From positions 1 to 15,653 of the forward strand of contig JAIVGV010000384.1 in assembly GCA_020201365.1 (NCBI GenBank): 15,653 nucleotides of DNA, read 5' to 3'. This document shows, piece by piece, positions 1 through 7,539 of this stretch; within the stretch, counting starts at the first letter, position 1, and each line of letters begins with the position of its first letter. The translations under genes were made by a program, and so were the position numbers. The DNA comes from Acidobacteriota bacterium. Its GTDB lineage: Bacteria > Acidobacteriota > Blastocatellia > Pyrinomonadales > Pyrinomonadaceae. The notes under the pieces were generated by a model. The model had not been told where the DNA came from. It worked only from the letters and a program-made list of their open reading frames with translations, and made no database searches.

Positions 1-1
1 G

Positions 2-1000
2 CCCACCGTCACGGCACCTGCTGACGTCAGCGCGAGCACCGATCCCAACTCGTGCACAGCGTCGCTCAACCCCGGTACCGCGGCGGGCCACGACAACTGC
101 GCCGGGGTGACCGTCAGCGGCGTGCGCAGCGACGGCCAGCCTTTGGACGCCGCCTACCCGAAGGGCGTAACGACGATCACTTGGACGGCAACCGACGCGG
201 CGGGCAACGCCTCCGTACCCGCGCAGCAGAGTGTGACGGTCGTGGACGATAAGCCGCCCACGATCACCGCGCCGCCCTCCGTGACGGCGTACACCGGCGC
301 CGGCGCGCAGTCGTGCGACGCCTTCGTGAGCAACGCCACGCTGGGCACGGCGTCGGCGAGCGACAACTGCGCGGGCGTCACCGTGTCGCGCAGCCCCGCG
401 GGCAATACCTTCCCCGTCGGGACGACCGACGTGACGTGGACGGCGACCGACGCGGCCGGCAATACCGCGACGGCTCACCAGAGCGTCACGGTGATTGACA
501 ACACCGCGCCCGTCGTCACCGCCCCGGCGAACATCACCGCGGGCAACGACCTCGGCTCGTGCTCAGCCACGTTGAACCCGGGGGCGGCGACCGCCACCGA
601 CAACTGCGCCGGCGTCTCGACACCCGTCGGCGTCCGCAGCGACGGTCAGCCGCTGAACGCCGCGTACCCGAAGGGCACGACGACGATCACCTGGAGGGCG
701 ACCGACGCCCACGGCAACTCCGGGTCGGCGACCCAGACCGTGACGGTCAACGACACGGAGAAGCCCGTGGTCAACGTCCCGGCGAACATCGTCGTCACCC
801 TGCCGGCGAACTCGACGGCGACGAGCATGACCGTCAGCTACTCCGTGACGGCGACGGACAACTGTCCGGGCGTCTCGTTCACGGTGAACCCGGTCTCCGG
901 CTCGACCTTCTCCGTCGGCACGACGACGGTGACGGCGACAGCCACGGACGCTTCGGGCAACGTCACCACGCGCACTTTCACGGTGACGGTGCTCTACAAC
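2..1000 (+). repeat. Four tandem HYR-domain coding repeats
   Basis: Degenerate in-frame repeats of about 78 to 85 codons. Units 1 and 3 are closest: both carry GVRSDGQPL, then AAYPKG and TTITW, and remain similar at nucleotide level (about 119-206 versus 630-719). Unit 2 has a different middle (SRSPAGNTFPVGTTDVTW). Unit 4 lacks the first Cys and leads into the PxKF domain. The alternating similarity (1 like 3) suggests duplication of a two-repeat block or recombination between units. Confidence 0.8.
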
Positions 1001-1342
1001 TTCACAGGCTTCTTCAGCCCGGTCGTCAACTTGCCGACGCTCAACGTCGTCAACTCCGGGCGCGCGGTACCCGTGAAGTTCAGCCTGAGCGGTAACAAGA
1101 GCTTGAACATCTTCCTGGCGGGCAGCCCCGACTCGCAGCTGATCGCTTGCGACACGGGCGCCCCGCTGTCCGACTTGCAGGACACGGTCACGGCTGGCGG
1201 CAGCAGCCTCAGCTACGACGCCAGCAGCGACCAGTACAGCTACGTCTGGAAGACCGACGCCACTTGGGCGGGCACCTGCCGCCAGCTCGTCCTCGGTCTG
1301 AACGACGGCAGCGCCCGCGTGGCGAAGTTCAAGTTCAAGTAA
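2..1342 (+). CDS. HYR-repeat surface protein with PxKF-type C-terminus (5' partial)
   Basis: The reading frame is already open at base 2, so the start and any signal peptide lie upstream; 446 residues are visible. Four Ig-like HYR repeats follow one another (about 2-256, 257-511, 512-766, 767-1000). Each opens with a TAPAN-like strand, has a DNCAGV or DNCPGV core and ends with TWTATDAAGN then SVTVxD. In repeats 1-3 a second Cys about 17 to 20 residues before DNC suggests a disulfide; repeat 4 lacks it. The last 115 or so residues hold the NLPTLNVVNSG and AVPVKFSLSGN signature of PxKF C-terminal domains and end KFKFK-TAA. HYR modules are extracellular adhesion-type folds, so a secreted or surface role is inferred; ligand and partner are unknown. 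The ATG-like start at 107 is only an internal GTG. It is separated from the polysaccharide genes by two hairpins and a promoter, so it is probably a different transcription unit. Confidence 0.88.
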   Translation, partial: PTVTAPADVSASTDPNSCTASLNPGTAAGHDNCAGVTVSGVRSDGQPLDAAYPKGVTTITWTATDAAGNASVPAQQSVTVVDDKPPTITAPPSVTAYTGAGAQSCDAFVSNATLGTASASDNCAGVTVSRSPAGNTFPVGTTDVTWTATDAAGNTATAHQSVTVIDNTAPVVTAPANITAGNDLGSCSATLNPGAATATDNCAGVSTPVGVRSDGQPLNAAYPKGTTTITWRATDAHGNSGSATQTVTVNDTEKPVVNVPANIVVTLPANSTATSMTVSYSVTATDNCPGVSFTVNPVSGSTFSVGTTTVTATATDASGNVTTRTFTVTVLYNFTGFFSPVVNLPTLNVVNSGRAVPVKFSLSGNKSLNIFLAGSPDSQLIACDTGAPLSDLQDTVTAGGSSLSYDASSDQYSYVWKTDATWAGTCRQLVLGLNDGSARVAKFKFK

Positions 1343-1348
1343 GCTGAA

Positions 1349-1388
1349 GCGCGGCGAGCCGGGCTTAATCGCGCCCGGCTCGCCGCGC
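1349..1388 (+). terminator. Hairpin just downstream of the HYR gene
   Basis: A perfect 16-bp inverted repeat pairs 1349-1364 with 1373-1388 around an 8-base loop (TTAATCGC), starting 7 bases after the TAA stop. It is very GC-rich and has no T-tract, so it is a stable 3'-end structure and possible terminator rather than a textbook intrinsic terminator. Confidence 0.65.
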
Positions 1389-1416
1389 CCACAGCCACAT
1401 AAACGACCATCCAACC

Positions 1417-1465
1417 CTGAGCCGCCGCCGGACTGCTCTAATCGAGCAGTCCGGCGGCGGCTCAG
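1417..1465 (+). terminator. Second long perfect hairpin, probable terminator
   Basis: A perfect 22-bp stem pairs 1417-1438 with 1444-1465 around a 5-base loop (TAATC). It is followed by the pyrimidine-rich run TCTCTCTT (1466-1473), which is only partly a U-tract. The symmetry means it could also end transcription from the opposite strand. Together with the hairpin at 1349-1388 it should isolate the HYR gene from the operon downstream. Both loops contain TAATC. Confidence 0.7.
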
Positions 1466-1577
1466 TCTCTCTTGCGAGCTTTCGTCGGCGGGCCGCGCGT
1501 CCGCCCGCCCGCGTCGCCCCGCACGGCTCACGCGCCCCGCCAGCGGTCGTGAACTCGCACGCGCTTAAGGGGGTCGC

Positions 1578-1606
1578 TTGACGAAGGTGGGGCGCGTGTT
1601 TAGACT
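1578..1606 (+). promoter_or_regulatory. Sigma70-like promoter for the polysaccharide operon
   Basis: TTGACG at 1578-1583 (5 of 6 to the -35 consensus) and TAGACT at 1601-1606 (4 of 6 to the -10, keeping the key first TA, fourth A and final T) are separated by exactly 17 bases. Transcription would start near 1612, leaving a leader of about 100 bases before the wzm start at 1714. It is the only clear promoter I see before the co-directional gene run. Confidence 0.55.
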
Positions 1607-1713
1607 GAGAACCCTCTCTTAGAACATCTCTCTTTCTCAGAGACGCTTTTTTATAAGAACGGACGGGCGCGCGCGCAGGGGTCTCGTGCGCTTGCGGCTG
1701 CGGAAGATTTTGA

Positions 1714-2664
1714 ATGGGCACGATCACCAGCGACAACGCGGGCGCGATAAACCCCGCCGCGCGCGCCGCCGACACCCACGCGCAAGCTAAACCGGCAGCA
1801 CGAGAGACTCCGACGGGCGCGGCGCGCGCTCTGCCCGCCGAGCCGCTCGTCACGATCGAGCCGCGCCGGTCTTGGGCTGCGCCCGACCTCGGCGAGCTGT
1901 GGGCGTACCGCGAGCTGCTCTACTTCCTCGCGTGGCGCGACGTGAAGGTGCGCTACAAGCAGACCGCCCTCGGCGTGGTGTGGGTCGTCATGCAGCCGCT
2001 GCTGATGACCCTCATCTTCACCGTCTTCCTCGGCAGGCTGGCGCGCGTCCCCACGGGCGGGGTGCCCTACCCGCTGCTGGTTTACACGGGGCTGCTGCCG
2101 TGGACGTTCTTCGCCGCCGCCGTCACGCAGGGCGCGTCGAGCATCGTCGGCAACTCCGGCCTGATCACGAAGGTTTACTTCCCGCGGCTCATCATCCCGG
2201 CGGCGGCGATCGCCGCGCGGCTCGTGGACTTCGCCGTCGCCTTCGCCATCCTCTTCGGGATGATGTTCTACTTCCGCGTCGGCTTGACGCGGCAGGCGGC
2301 GCTGCTCCCGGCGCTCGTCGTGCTGCTGGCGCTGCTCGCGCTCGGCGCCGGGATGCTCGTCGCCGCGCTCAACGTGCGCTACCGCGACGTGGGCGTGGTG
2401 CTCCCCGTCGTCGTGCAGCTCTGGATGTTCGTCTCGCCGGTGCTCTACCCGTCGAGCTTGGTGCGCGCCGCCGCCCCGCGCGCCTTCCGCCTCTACGCGC
2501 TCAACCCGATGGTCGGCGTCGTTGACGGCTTCCGCTCGGCGCTGCTCGGGCAGCCGCTCGCGTGGGCGCCGCTCGCGTGGGCGGCGGGGCTCATCGTGGC
2601 CCTCCTCGCCTGCTCCGCCTACGTCTTCCGCCGCGTCGAGCGCAGCTTCGCCGACGTGATCTGA
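1714..2664 (+). CDS. wzm: ABC-2 type polysaccharide export permease
   Basis: 316 residues. After an Ala/Pro/Thr-rich, probably disordered cytosolic N-terminus (1-50) comes the typical Wzm entry LWAYRELLYFLAWRDVKVRY (about 62-81). It is followed by KQTALGVVW and about six hydrophobic membrane segments (roughly 87-108, 118-137, 166-188, 196-219, 225-247, 285-305). FPRLIIPAAA, NVRYRD and YALNPM are conserved ABC-2 polysaccharide permease motifs. It forms the inner-membrane channel and would pair with the ATPase encoded 25 bases downstream to move a lipid-linked glycan to the periplasm. The start is supported by GGAAG 7 bases upstream of ATG. It is the first gene after the promoter, hence the probable head of the operon. 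The N-terminal extension is somewhat longer than in many Wzm proteins. Confidence 0.93.
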   Translation: MGTITSDNAGAINPAARAADTHAQAKPAARETPTGAARALPAEPLVTIEPRRSWAAPDLGELWAYRELLYFLAWRDVKVRYKQTALGVVWVVMQPLLMTLIFTVFLGRLARVPTGGVPYPLLVYTGLLPWTFFAAAVTQGASSIVGNSGLITKVYFPRLIIPAAAIAARLVDFAVAFAILFGMMFYFRVGLTRQAALLPALVVLLALLALGAGMLVAALNVRYRDVGVVLPVVVQLWMFVSPVLYPSSLVRAAAPRAFRLYALNPMVGVVDGFRSALLGQPLAWAPLAWAAGLIVALLACSAYVFRRVERSFADVI

Positions 2665-2689
2665 CGCGACCCACGGGGAGACGACGTTC

Positions 2690-3994
2690 ATGAGACCCAT
2701 CATCAGGGCGGAGGGTTTGGCGAAGCAGTACCGCGTGCACGGCGCGGAGCCGACCTACCGCACGCTGCGCGACGCGCTCAGCCGGACGGCGGGCGCGCCG
2801 CTGCGCCTGCTCAGGCGCGCCGCCCGCCGCCCTCGCCGCGAGACGGTCTGGGCGCTCGACGGCGTGGACTTCTCCGCGCAGCCGGGCGAGATCATCGGCA
2901 TCATCGGCAGGAACGGCGCGGGCAAGTCGACGATGCTCAAGGTGCTCTCGCGCATCACCGAGCCGACGCGCGGGCGCGCCGCGCTCTACGGTCGGGTGTC
3001 GAGCCTGCTCGAAGTCGGCACGGGCTTCCACCCGGAGCTGTCGGGGCGCGAGAACGTCTTTTTGAACGGCGCGATCCTCGGCATGAAGCGCGCCGAGATC
3101 GCGCGCAAGTTCGACGAGATCGTCGCCTTCTCCGGCATCGACAAATTCATCGACACGCCCGTCAAGTGGTACTCTTCGGGCATGTACCTGCGCCTCGCCT
3201 TCTCGGTCGCCGCGCACCTCGAACCGGAAATCCTGATCGTTGACGAGGTGCTGGCGGTGGGCGACGCGGCGTTCCAGAAGAAGTGCCTCAACAAGATGCA
3301 GAGCGTCGGCGAGGGCGGGCGCACCGTGCTCTTCGTCTCGCACGACATGAACGCGGTGACGCGGCTGTGCCCGCGCGCCATCCTGCTCGACCGGGGCAAG
3401 GTGCTTCGCGACGGGGCGGCGCACGAGGTCGTCAGCGCCTACCTCGGCACCGATCACGGCGCCTCCGCCGCGCGCGCCTGGGACGACCCGGCGCTCGCCC
3501 CCGGCAACGAGGTCGCGCGCCTGCGCGCCGTGCGCGTGCGCGACGAGCAGGGGCGCGTCTCGCCCGCCGTTGACATCCGCCGCCCCGTCGGGCTCGAGAT
3601 CGAGTTCGAGGTCACCGAGCCCGGTCACGCGCTCGCGCCCAACTTCCACGTCTTCAACGAGCGCGGCGTCAACGTCTTCGTCACGAACGATCTCGATCCG
3701 GAGTGGCGCGGGCGCCCGCGCCCGGCGGGCATCTACACGAGCACCGCGTGGATACCCGGCAACTTCCTCGCCGAGGGCACGCTCATCGTCGGCGCCGCCG
3801 TCAGCACGCTCGACCCCACGAGGGTGCACTTCTTCGAGCGCGACGCGGTCGCCTTCCACGTCGTTGACAGCCTCGACGGCGACTCGGCGCGGGGCGGCTA
3901 CGCCGGACCGTACCCCGGCGTCGTGCGCCCGGCGCTGCGCTGGACGACGCGGTTCGAAGCGGCGGGCACGCCGCCGGAGGTCGGCGCGTCATGA
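2690..3994 (+). CDS. wzt: Polysaccharide ABC transporter ATP-binding protein with C-terminal glycan-binding domain
   Basis: 434 residues. The nucleotide-binding domain has Walker A GRNGAGKST (73-81), Q-loop-region FHPELSGRENVFLNG (113-127), signature YSSGM (161-165), Walker B ILIVDE (181-186), and the switch His in SHDM (218). These are typical of the polysaccharide-export subfamily. Residues from about 262 onward form an extra C-terminal domain (for example FHVFNERGVNVFV and WIPGNFLAEGTL), matching the Wzt C-terminal beta-sandwich. In characterised systems (E. coli O9a) that domain binds the modified non-reducing end of the polymer. It is therefore likely that this exporter is coupled to a capped or methylated chain, in keeping with the several methyltransferase genes downstream. 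GGGGAG lies about 10 bases before the ATG. The 3' end overlaps rfbF by 4 bases (ATGA), implying translational coupling. Confidence 0.94.
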   Translation: MRPIIRAEGLAKQYRVHGAEPTYRTLRDALSRTAGAPLRLLRRAARRPRRETVWALDGVDFSAQPGEIIGIIGRNGAGKSTMLKVLSRITEPTRGRAALYGRVSSLLEVGTGFHPELSGRENVFLNGAILGMKRAEIARKFDEIVAFSGIDKFIDTPVKWYSSGMYLRLAFSVAAHLEPEILIVDEVLAVGDAAFQKKCLNKMQSVGEGGRTVLFVSHDMNAVTRLCPRAILLDRGKVLRDGAAHEVVSAYLGTDHGASAARAWDDPALAPGNEVARLRAVRVRDEQGRVSPAVDIRRPVGLEIEFEVTEPGHALAPNFHVFNERGVNVFVTNDLDPEWRGRPRPAGIYTSTAWIPGNFLAEGTLIVGAAVSTLDPTRVHFFERDAVAFHVVDSLDGDSARGGYAGPYPGVVRPALRWTTRFEAAGTPPEVGAS

Positions 3995-4761
3995 AGGTGG
4001 TGCTCCTGGCGGGCGGGCTCGGCACGCGCCTCGCGGAAGAGACCGAGGTCAAGCCGAAGCCGATGGTCGAGATCGGCGGGCGACCGATCCTGTGGCACAT
4101 CATGCGCCACTACGCCCACTTCGGCTTCAAGGAGTTCTTCCTCGCGCTCGGCTACCGCGGCGAGATCATCAAGCGCTTCTTCGTGGACTACTGCGCGCTG
4201 AGCGGCAGCATGACGATTGATCTGCTCCACAACCGCGTCTCCGCCCAGGAGAGCGAGTGCGAGGACTGGATCGTCCACCTCAGGAACACGGGGCAGGAGA
4301 CGAACACGGGCGGGCGCGTCAAGCGGCTCGAAGCGGCGCTGCGCGGCGCGACCTTCATGCTCACCTACGGCGACGGCGTCTGCGATCTCGACCTGCGCGA
4401 CCTGCTCGACTTCCACCGCGCCCGCGGGCGCGTCGCCACCGTCACCGCCGTGCGCCCCCCGGCGCGCTTCGGCGGGCTCGTCTTCGACGGCGAACTGGTC
4501 GCCGAGTTCACCGAGAAGCCGCAGGTCGGCGAGGGCTGGATCAACGGCGGCTTCATGGTCTTCGAGCCGTCGGTCTTCGACTACCTCGAAGGCGACGAGA
4601 CCAGCCTCGAAGCCGACGTGCTCGAACGGCTCGCCGCCGACCGCCAGCTCGCCGCCTACCGCCACGAGGGCTTCTGGCAGTGCATGGACACGCTGCGCGA
4701 CAAGCGCCTCCTCGAAACGCTCTGGCACGAGCGGCGCGCGCCGTGGAAGGTTTGGGAGTAG
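3991..4761 (+). CDS. rfbF: Glucose-1-phosphate cytidylyltransferase
   Basis: 256 residues, normal length. It makes CDP-glucose from CTP and glucose-1-phosphate, the first step of CDP-deoxysugar pathways. The nucleotidyltransferase fold is clear: MKVVLLAGGLGTR (1-13), KPKPMVEIGG (21-30), ILWHIM, the RfbF-type insert RNTGQETNTGGRVKRL (98-113), the active-site loop TYGDGVCDLDL (125-135), EKP (175-177), WINGGFMVFEP (183-193) and FWQCMDTLRD (228-237). NTGGR and FWQCMDT favour the cytidylyl family over dTDP-glucose synthase (RmlA). Its ATG overlaps the wzt stop. The next gene, a dehydratase-like SDR, is the expected pathway partner. Confidence 0.93.
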   Translation: MKVVLLAGGLGTRLAEETEVKPKPMVEIGGRPILWHIMRHYAHFGFKEFFLALGYRGEIIKRFFVDYCALSGSMTIDLLHNRVSAQESECEDWIVHLRNTGQETNTGGRVKRLEAALRGATFMLTYGDGVCDLDLRDLLDFHRARGRVATVTAVRPPARFGGLVFDGELVAEFTEKPQVGEGWINGGFMVFEPSVFDYLEGDETSLEADVLERLAADRQLAAYRHEGFWQCMDTLRDKRLLETLWHERRAPWKVWE

Positions 4762-4823
4762 GGGCGACGGGCTGACGCGCGAGGGCGACGGCGCGACCGC
4801 CGTGACGGCGACTGAAACGCTGC

Positions 4824-5819
4824 ATGACTTCTGAGATCAACCGAAACTTCTGGCTCGACCGACCGACGTTCGTGACGGGCGCGACGGGACTCGTCGGCGG
4901 CTGGCTCGTCCGGCGGTTGGTCGAAGCGGGCGCGGACGTGGTGTGTCTGGTGCGCGACTGGGTGCCGCAGAGCGAGTTCGAGCGCTCGCGCCTCGCGGAG
5001 CGCGTCAAGGTCGTGCGCGGCGACGTGCGCGATCAGTCGCTTCTGGAGCGCGCGCTCGGCGAGTACGAGATCGACACCGTCATCCACCTCGCCGCGCAGA
5101 CCATCGTCGGCATCGCCAACCGCAACCCGGTCTCGACCTTCGAGTCGAACGTCGCGGGCACGTGGGCGCTCCTCGAAGCCTGCCGCCGCAGCCCCCCGGT
5201 CAAGCAGATCGTCCTCGCGTCTTCCGACAAGGCTTACGGCGACTGCGACACGCTCCCCTACGACGAGACGACTCCGCTCCGGGGCTTGCACCCTTACGAC
5301 GTGAGCAAGTCGTGCTCCGATCTGATCGGCGCGGCTTACGCCAAGACCTACGGGATGCCCGTCGCCATCACGCGCTGCGGCAACTTCTACGGCGGCGGCG
5401 ATCTCAACTGGAACCGCATCGTCCCCGGCACTGTCCGCTCGGTGCTGCGCGGGCAGTCGCCGGTCGTGCGCTCCGACGGCGAGTACGTGCGCGACTACTT
5501 CTACGTCGAGGACGGCGCGGCCGCTTACGCGCTGCTCGCCGAGCGGCTCGCCGAGGATCGGCGCTTGGGCGGCGAGGCGTTCAACTTTTCGAACGAGACG
5601 CAGGTCACGGTGCTCGAACTCGTCGGGCGTATCTTGCGGCTGATGAACTCCGAGCTGCGACCCGACGTGCGCAACGAGGCGACGAACGAGATTCGCCGAC
5701 AGTATCTGAGCGCGGAGAAGGCGCGCCGCGTGCTCGGCTGGTCGCCGCTCTTCACGCTCGACGAGGGCTTGCGCCGCACCGTCGCGTGGTACGAAGACTT
5801 CCTGGGTGTGAAGGCATGA
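4824..5819 (+). CDS. NAD-dependent sugar-nucleotide dehydratase, CDP-glucose 4,6-dehydratase-like
   Basis: 331-residue extended SDR. It has the NAD-binding glycines GATGLVG (19-25), an acidic patch GDVRD (66-70), HLAAQ (88-92), catalytic SSDKAYG (133-139) and YDVSK (Tyr158, Lys162). The W-x-x-x-PTFVTGATG N-terminus and a GGGD motif (190-193) recall RfbG. However, the substrate loop reads NFYGGGDLNWNRIVPGT and VRDYFYVED rather than the usual RfbG GGGDW and RPWQHV. Position directly after rfbF makes CDP-glucose to CDP-4-keto-6-deoxyglucose the best guess. Automated pipelines may call it GDP-mannose dehydratase or plain NAD-dependent epimerase. The ATG is 62 bases after rfbF with only a weak ribosome site. 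The 3' end overlaps the next gene by 4 bases (ATGA). Confidence 0.82.
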   Translation: MTSEINRNFWLDRPTFVTGATGLVGGWLVRRLVEAGADVVCLVRDWVPQSEFERSRLAERVKVVRGDVRDQSLLERALGEYEIDTVIHLAAQTIVGIANRNPVSTFESNVAGTWALLEACRRSPPVKQIVLASSDKAYGDCDTLPYDETTPLRGLHPYDVSKSCSDLIGAAYAKTYGMPVAITRCGNFYGGGDLNWNRIVPGTVRSVLRGQSPVVRSDGEYVRDYFYVEDGAAAYALLAERLAEDRRLGGEAFNFSNETQVTVLELVGRILRLMNSELRPDVRNEATNEIRRQYLSAEKARRVLGWSPLFTLDEGLRRTVAWYEDFLGVKA

Positions 5820-6839
5820 CGACCGGAGAACTCGCCTGCCGCTCGTGCGCGCGCGCTCGTTTGCAAACGATCCTCTCGCTCGGCGCGACGCCGCTCGCCA
5901 ACTCGCTCCCCTCAGCCGAAGAGCTGGGGCGCGAGGAGCCGCGCTACCCGCTGGAGCTCGTCTTCTGCCCCGCGTGCGCGCTCGTCCAGATCACCGAGAC
6001 CGTCCCGCCCGAAATCCTCTTCCGCGACTACCTCTACTTCTCCTCCTTCTCCGAGACGATGCTGCGCCACGCCGAGGAGCTGGTCGCGTCGGTCATCGGT
6101 GAGCGCGGGCTCGACCCGTCGTCGCTCGCCGCCGAGGTCGCGAGCAACGACGGCTACCTGTTGCAGTTCTACTTGCGCGCGGGCGTGCCCGTGCTCGGCA
6201 TCGAGCCCGCGCGCAACGTCGCCCGCGTCGCCGTCGAGGAGCGCGGCGTGCGCACCGTCACGGAGTTCTTCGGCGAAGACCTCGCGCGCTCGCTCGCCGC
6301 GGCGGGCGAGCGCTGTGACGTGCTGCACGCCAACAACGTGCTCGCGCACGTCGCCGATCTCAACGGCTTCGTCCGCGGGGTGCGCACGTTCCTGAAAGAC
6401 GACGGCGTCGCGATCGTCGAAGCGCCCTACGTGAAGGACTTGATCGACCGCTGCGAGTTCGACACGATCTACCAACTTCGCCGCGCGCGTCGGGAGGATG
6501 AGGGACGAGCTGCGCGGGCTGCTCTCCGATCTCAAGCGTCGGGGCAAGCGGCTCGCGGCTTACGGCGCGGCGGCGAAGGGGAGCACCCTGCTCAACTACT
6601 TCCGCGTCGGGCGCGAGACGCTCGACTTCGTCGCCGACCGCAGCACCTACAAGCAGGGTCGCTTCATGCCGGGCGTGCGCGTGCCCGTCGTCGCGCCCGA
6701 GCGGCTCGTCGAGGAGATGCCGGATTACGTGCTGCTGCTGACGTGGAACTTCGCCGACGAGATACTCGCGCAGCAAGCCGAGTACCGGCGGCGCGGCGGG
6801 CGTTTCATCATCCCCGTGCCGGAGGTGAGGGTGGTGTAG
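5816..6839 (+). pseudogene. Sugar C-methyltransferase (TylC-like), internally deleted and frameshifted
   Basis: The family (Methyltransf_13 / SAM / Methyltransf_14 architecture, about 410 residues) adds a C-methyl group to a 4-keto-6-deoxy sugar nucleotide. The first 219 residues (5816-6472) are intact: zinc cysteines C8, C11, C51, C54, the LGATPLANS motif, DYLYFSSFSETM, SAM loop EVASNDGYLL (107-116), HANNVLAHVAD and EAPYVKDL. Coding stops making family sense after EFDTIY, where HEHLCY and the middle domain should follow. From 6474 the C-terminal domain resumes one frame over (NFAARVGRMRDEL, AYGAAAKGSTLLNY, LLLTWNFADEI) to the TAG at 6837-6839. About 340 residues remain, so roughly 70 are missing, and the two halves are in different frames. 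No functional full-length enzyme can be made as written. Either a genuine deletion or an assembly error; the ends look undecayed, favouring a very recent event or artefact. Confidence 0.85.
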
Positions 6840-6841
6840 GG

Positions 6842-6961
6842 GACGACAGGCGACGGACGATAGACGATGGACGATCATCCACAGACGACGGACGATCACC
6901 GAACGTCGGGCCGTCCGCGTTAATCGTCAACCGCCTGCCGCCTATCGTCCGTCGTCAGTTG
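6842..6961. repeat. GACGAT-type direct and inverted repeat cluster between genes
   Basis: The spacer between the C-methyltransferase and epimerase genes is filled with variants of ACGGACGAT (6853-6861, 6888-6896), AGACGATGG (6862-6870) and their complements (ATCGTC at 6923-6928, ATCGTCCGTCGTC at 6944-6956). Positions 6851-6865 can pair with 6940-6954 with one mismatch, giving a long irregular hairpin. No protein-coding sense is apparent. Such short GACGAT runs look like a dispersed intergenic repeat rather than an operator. Because it sits in the operon it could affect readthrough or mRNA stability. Confidence 0.6.
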
Positions 6962-6975
6962 CCCATCGCCCGAAC

Positions 6976-7509
6976 ATGATCTTTACGGAGACAAAACTGC
7001 GCGGGGCGTTCGTCGTCGAGCCGGAGCGGCACGAGGACGAGCGCGGGTTTCTCGCGCTCAGTTGGTCGCGCGACGAGTTCGCGGCGCGCGGGCTCAGCCC
7101 CGATCTCGTCCAGTGCAACATCTCTTTCAGCGCGAGGGAGGGGACGCTGCGCGGGATGCACTTCCAAGCCGCGCCGCACGCGCAGGCGAAGCTCGTCCGC
7201 TGCACGGCGGGCGCGGTCTTCGACTGCATCATCGATCTGCGCGAGGGCTCGGAGACTTTCGCGCGGTGGTTCGCCGTCGAGCTGACGGCGGAGAACCGCT
7301 TGCAGCTCTACGTCCCCGAAGGCTTCGCGCACGGCTTCCAGACGCTCGCGGACGAGAGCGAGGTCTTCTACCAGATGTCCTCCGTGTACGTCCCCGAAAG
7401 CGCGCGCGGCGTGCGCTGGGACGATCCGGCGTTCGGCATCAACTGGCCCGAAGCGGCGGAGAGGACGATCAACCTGCGTGATCGCACCTACCCCGACTTC
7501 GTGCGCTGA
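6976..7509 (+). CDS. RfbC/RmlC-type sugar-nucleotide 3,5-epimerase
   Basis: 177 residues, a full-length cupin of the dTDP-4-dehydrorhamnose 3,5-epimerase family. It has DERGF (21-25), QCNISFS (46-52), TLRGMHFQ with catalytic-type His62, KLVRCTAGAVFDCIIDLR (72-89), YVPEGFAHGFQTL (112-124, His119), FYQMSS with Tyr132, and WDDPAFGINWP (148-158). It inverts C3 and/or C5 of a 4-keto-6-deoxyhexose nucleotide. In this locus the likely substrate is the CDP-linked 4-keto sugar made by RfbF and the dehydratase, not dTDP-rhamnose, since no rmlA, rmlB or rmlD is present. The ATG has no strong ribosome site and follows the repeat-filled spacer, so it may depend on upstream translation or a local start signal. 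Confidence 0.88.
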   Translation: MIFTETKLRGAFVVEPERHEDERGFLALSWSRDEFAARGLSPDLVQCNISFSAREGTLRGMHFQAAPHAQAKLVRCTAGAVFDCIIDLREGSETFARWFAVELTAENRLQLYVPEGFAHGFQTLADESEVFYQMSSVYVPESARGVRWDDPAFGINWPEAAERTINLRDRTYPDFVR

Positions 7510-7539
7510 GCGGCGCGGCGGTCTGTGCGAGGCGGGGCG

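Larger units (their letters stand above)
1343..1713. other. Intergenic region before the polysaccharide operon
   Basis: No convincing gene lies in these 371 bases. They contain the two hairpins (1349-1388, 1417-1465), a GC-rich spacer, the promoter at 1578-1606, and an AT-richer leader (about 1607-1660) with pyrimidine runs and a T6 tract at 1647-1652. The leader then runs through a GC-rich stretch to the ribosome binding site before 1714. Confidence 0.7.

Noticed and set aside
563..1531. Long minus-strand open frames opposite the HYR gene (and similar ones at 1651-2703, 2591-3859, 3898-4728, 6955-8082, 8292-9218)
   Set aside because: They lie antisense to clearly recognisable genes, have Arg/Ala/Gly/Asp-rich translations with no domain logic, and are expected by chance in GC-rich DNA where stops are rare.
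1605..1652. Possible leader attenuator: CTGAGAA (1605-1611) pairing with TTCTCAG (1634-1640), followed by T6 at 1647-1652
   Set aside because: The left arm overlaps the proposed -10 and would lie upstream of the likely transcript start; the alternative 5-bp stem (1629-1643) is too weak to claim.
1652..1657. TATAAG as a second -10 element before wzm
   Set aside because: No acceptable -35 hexamer 16 to 18 bases upstream (TCTCTT); the 1578-1606 promoter is much better.
6842..6961. CRISPR-like array
   Set aside because: The repeated units are short, irregular, partly inverted and without uniform spacers; no cas genes are nearby.
4943..6979. A 678-residue plus-strand open frame
   Set aside because: Its first ~290 codons are the wrong frame of the dehydratase gene; only the part from 5816 is real (C-methyltransferase N-terminus), and after 6472 it is again out of frame.
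6976..7509. Reading the epimerase as part of a dTDP-rhamnose operon
   Set aside because: No rmlA, rmlB or rmlD is present in the window and the neighbouring nucleotidyltransferase is of the CDP-glucose type.
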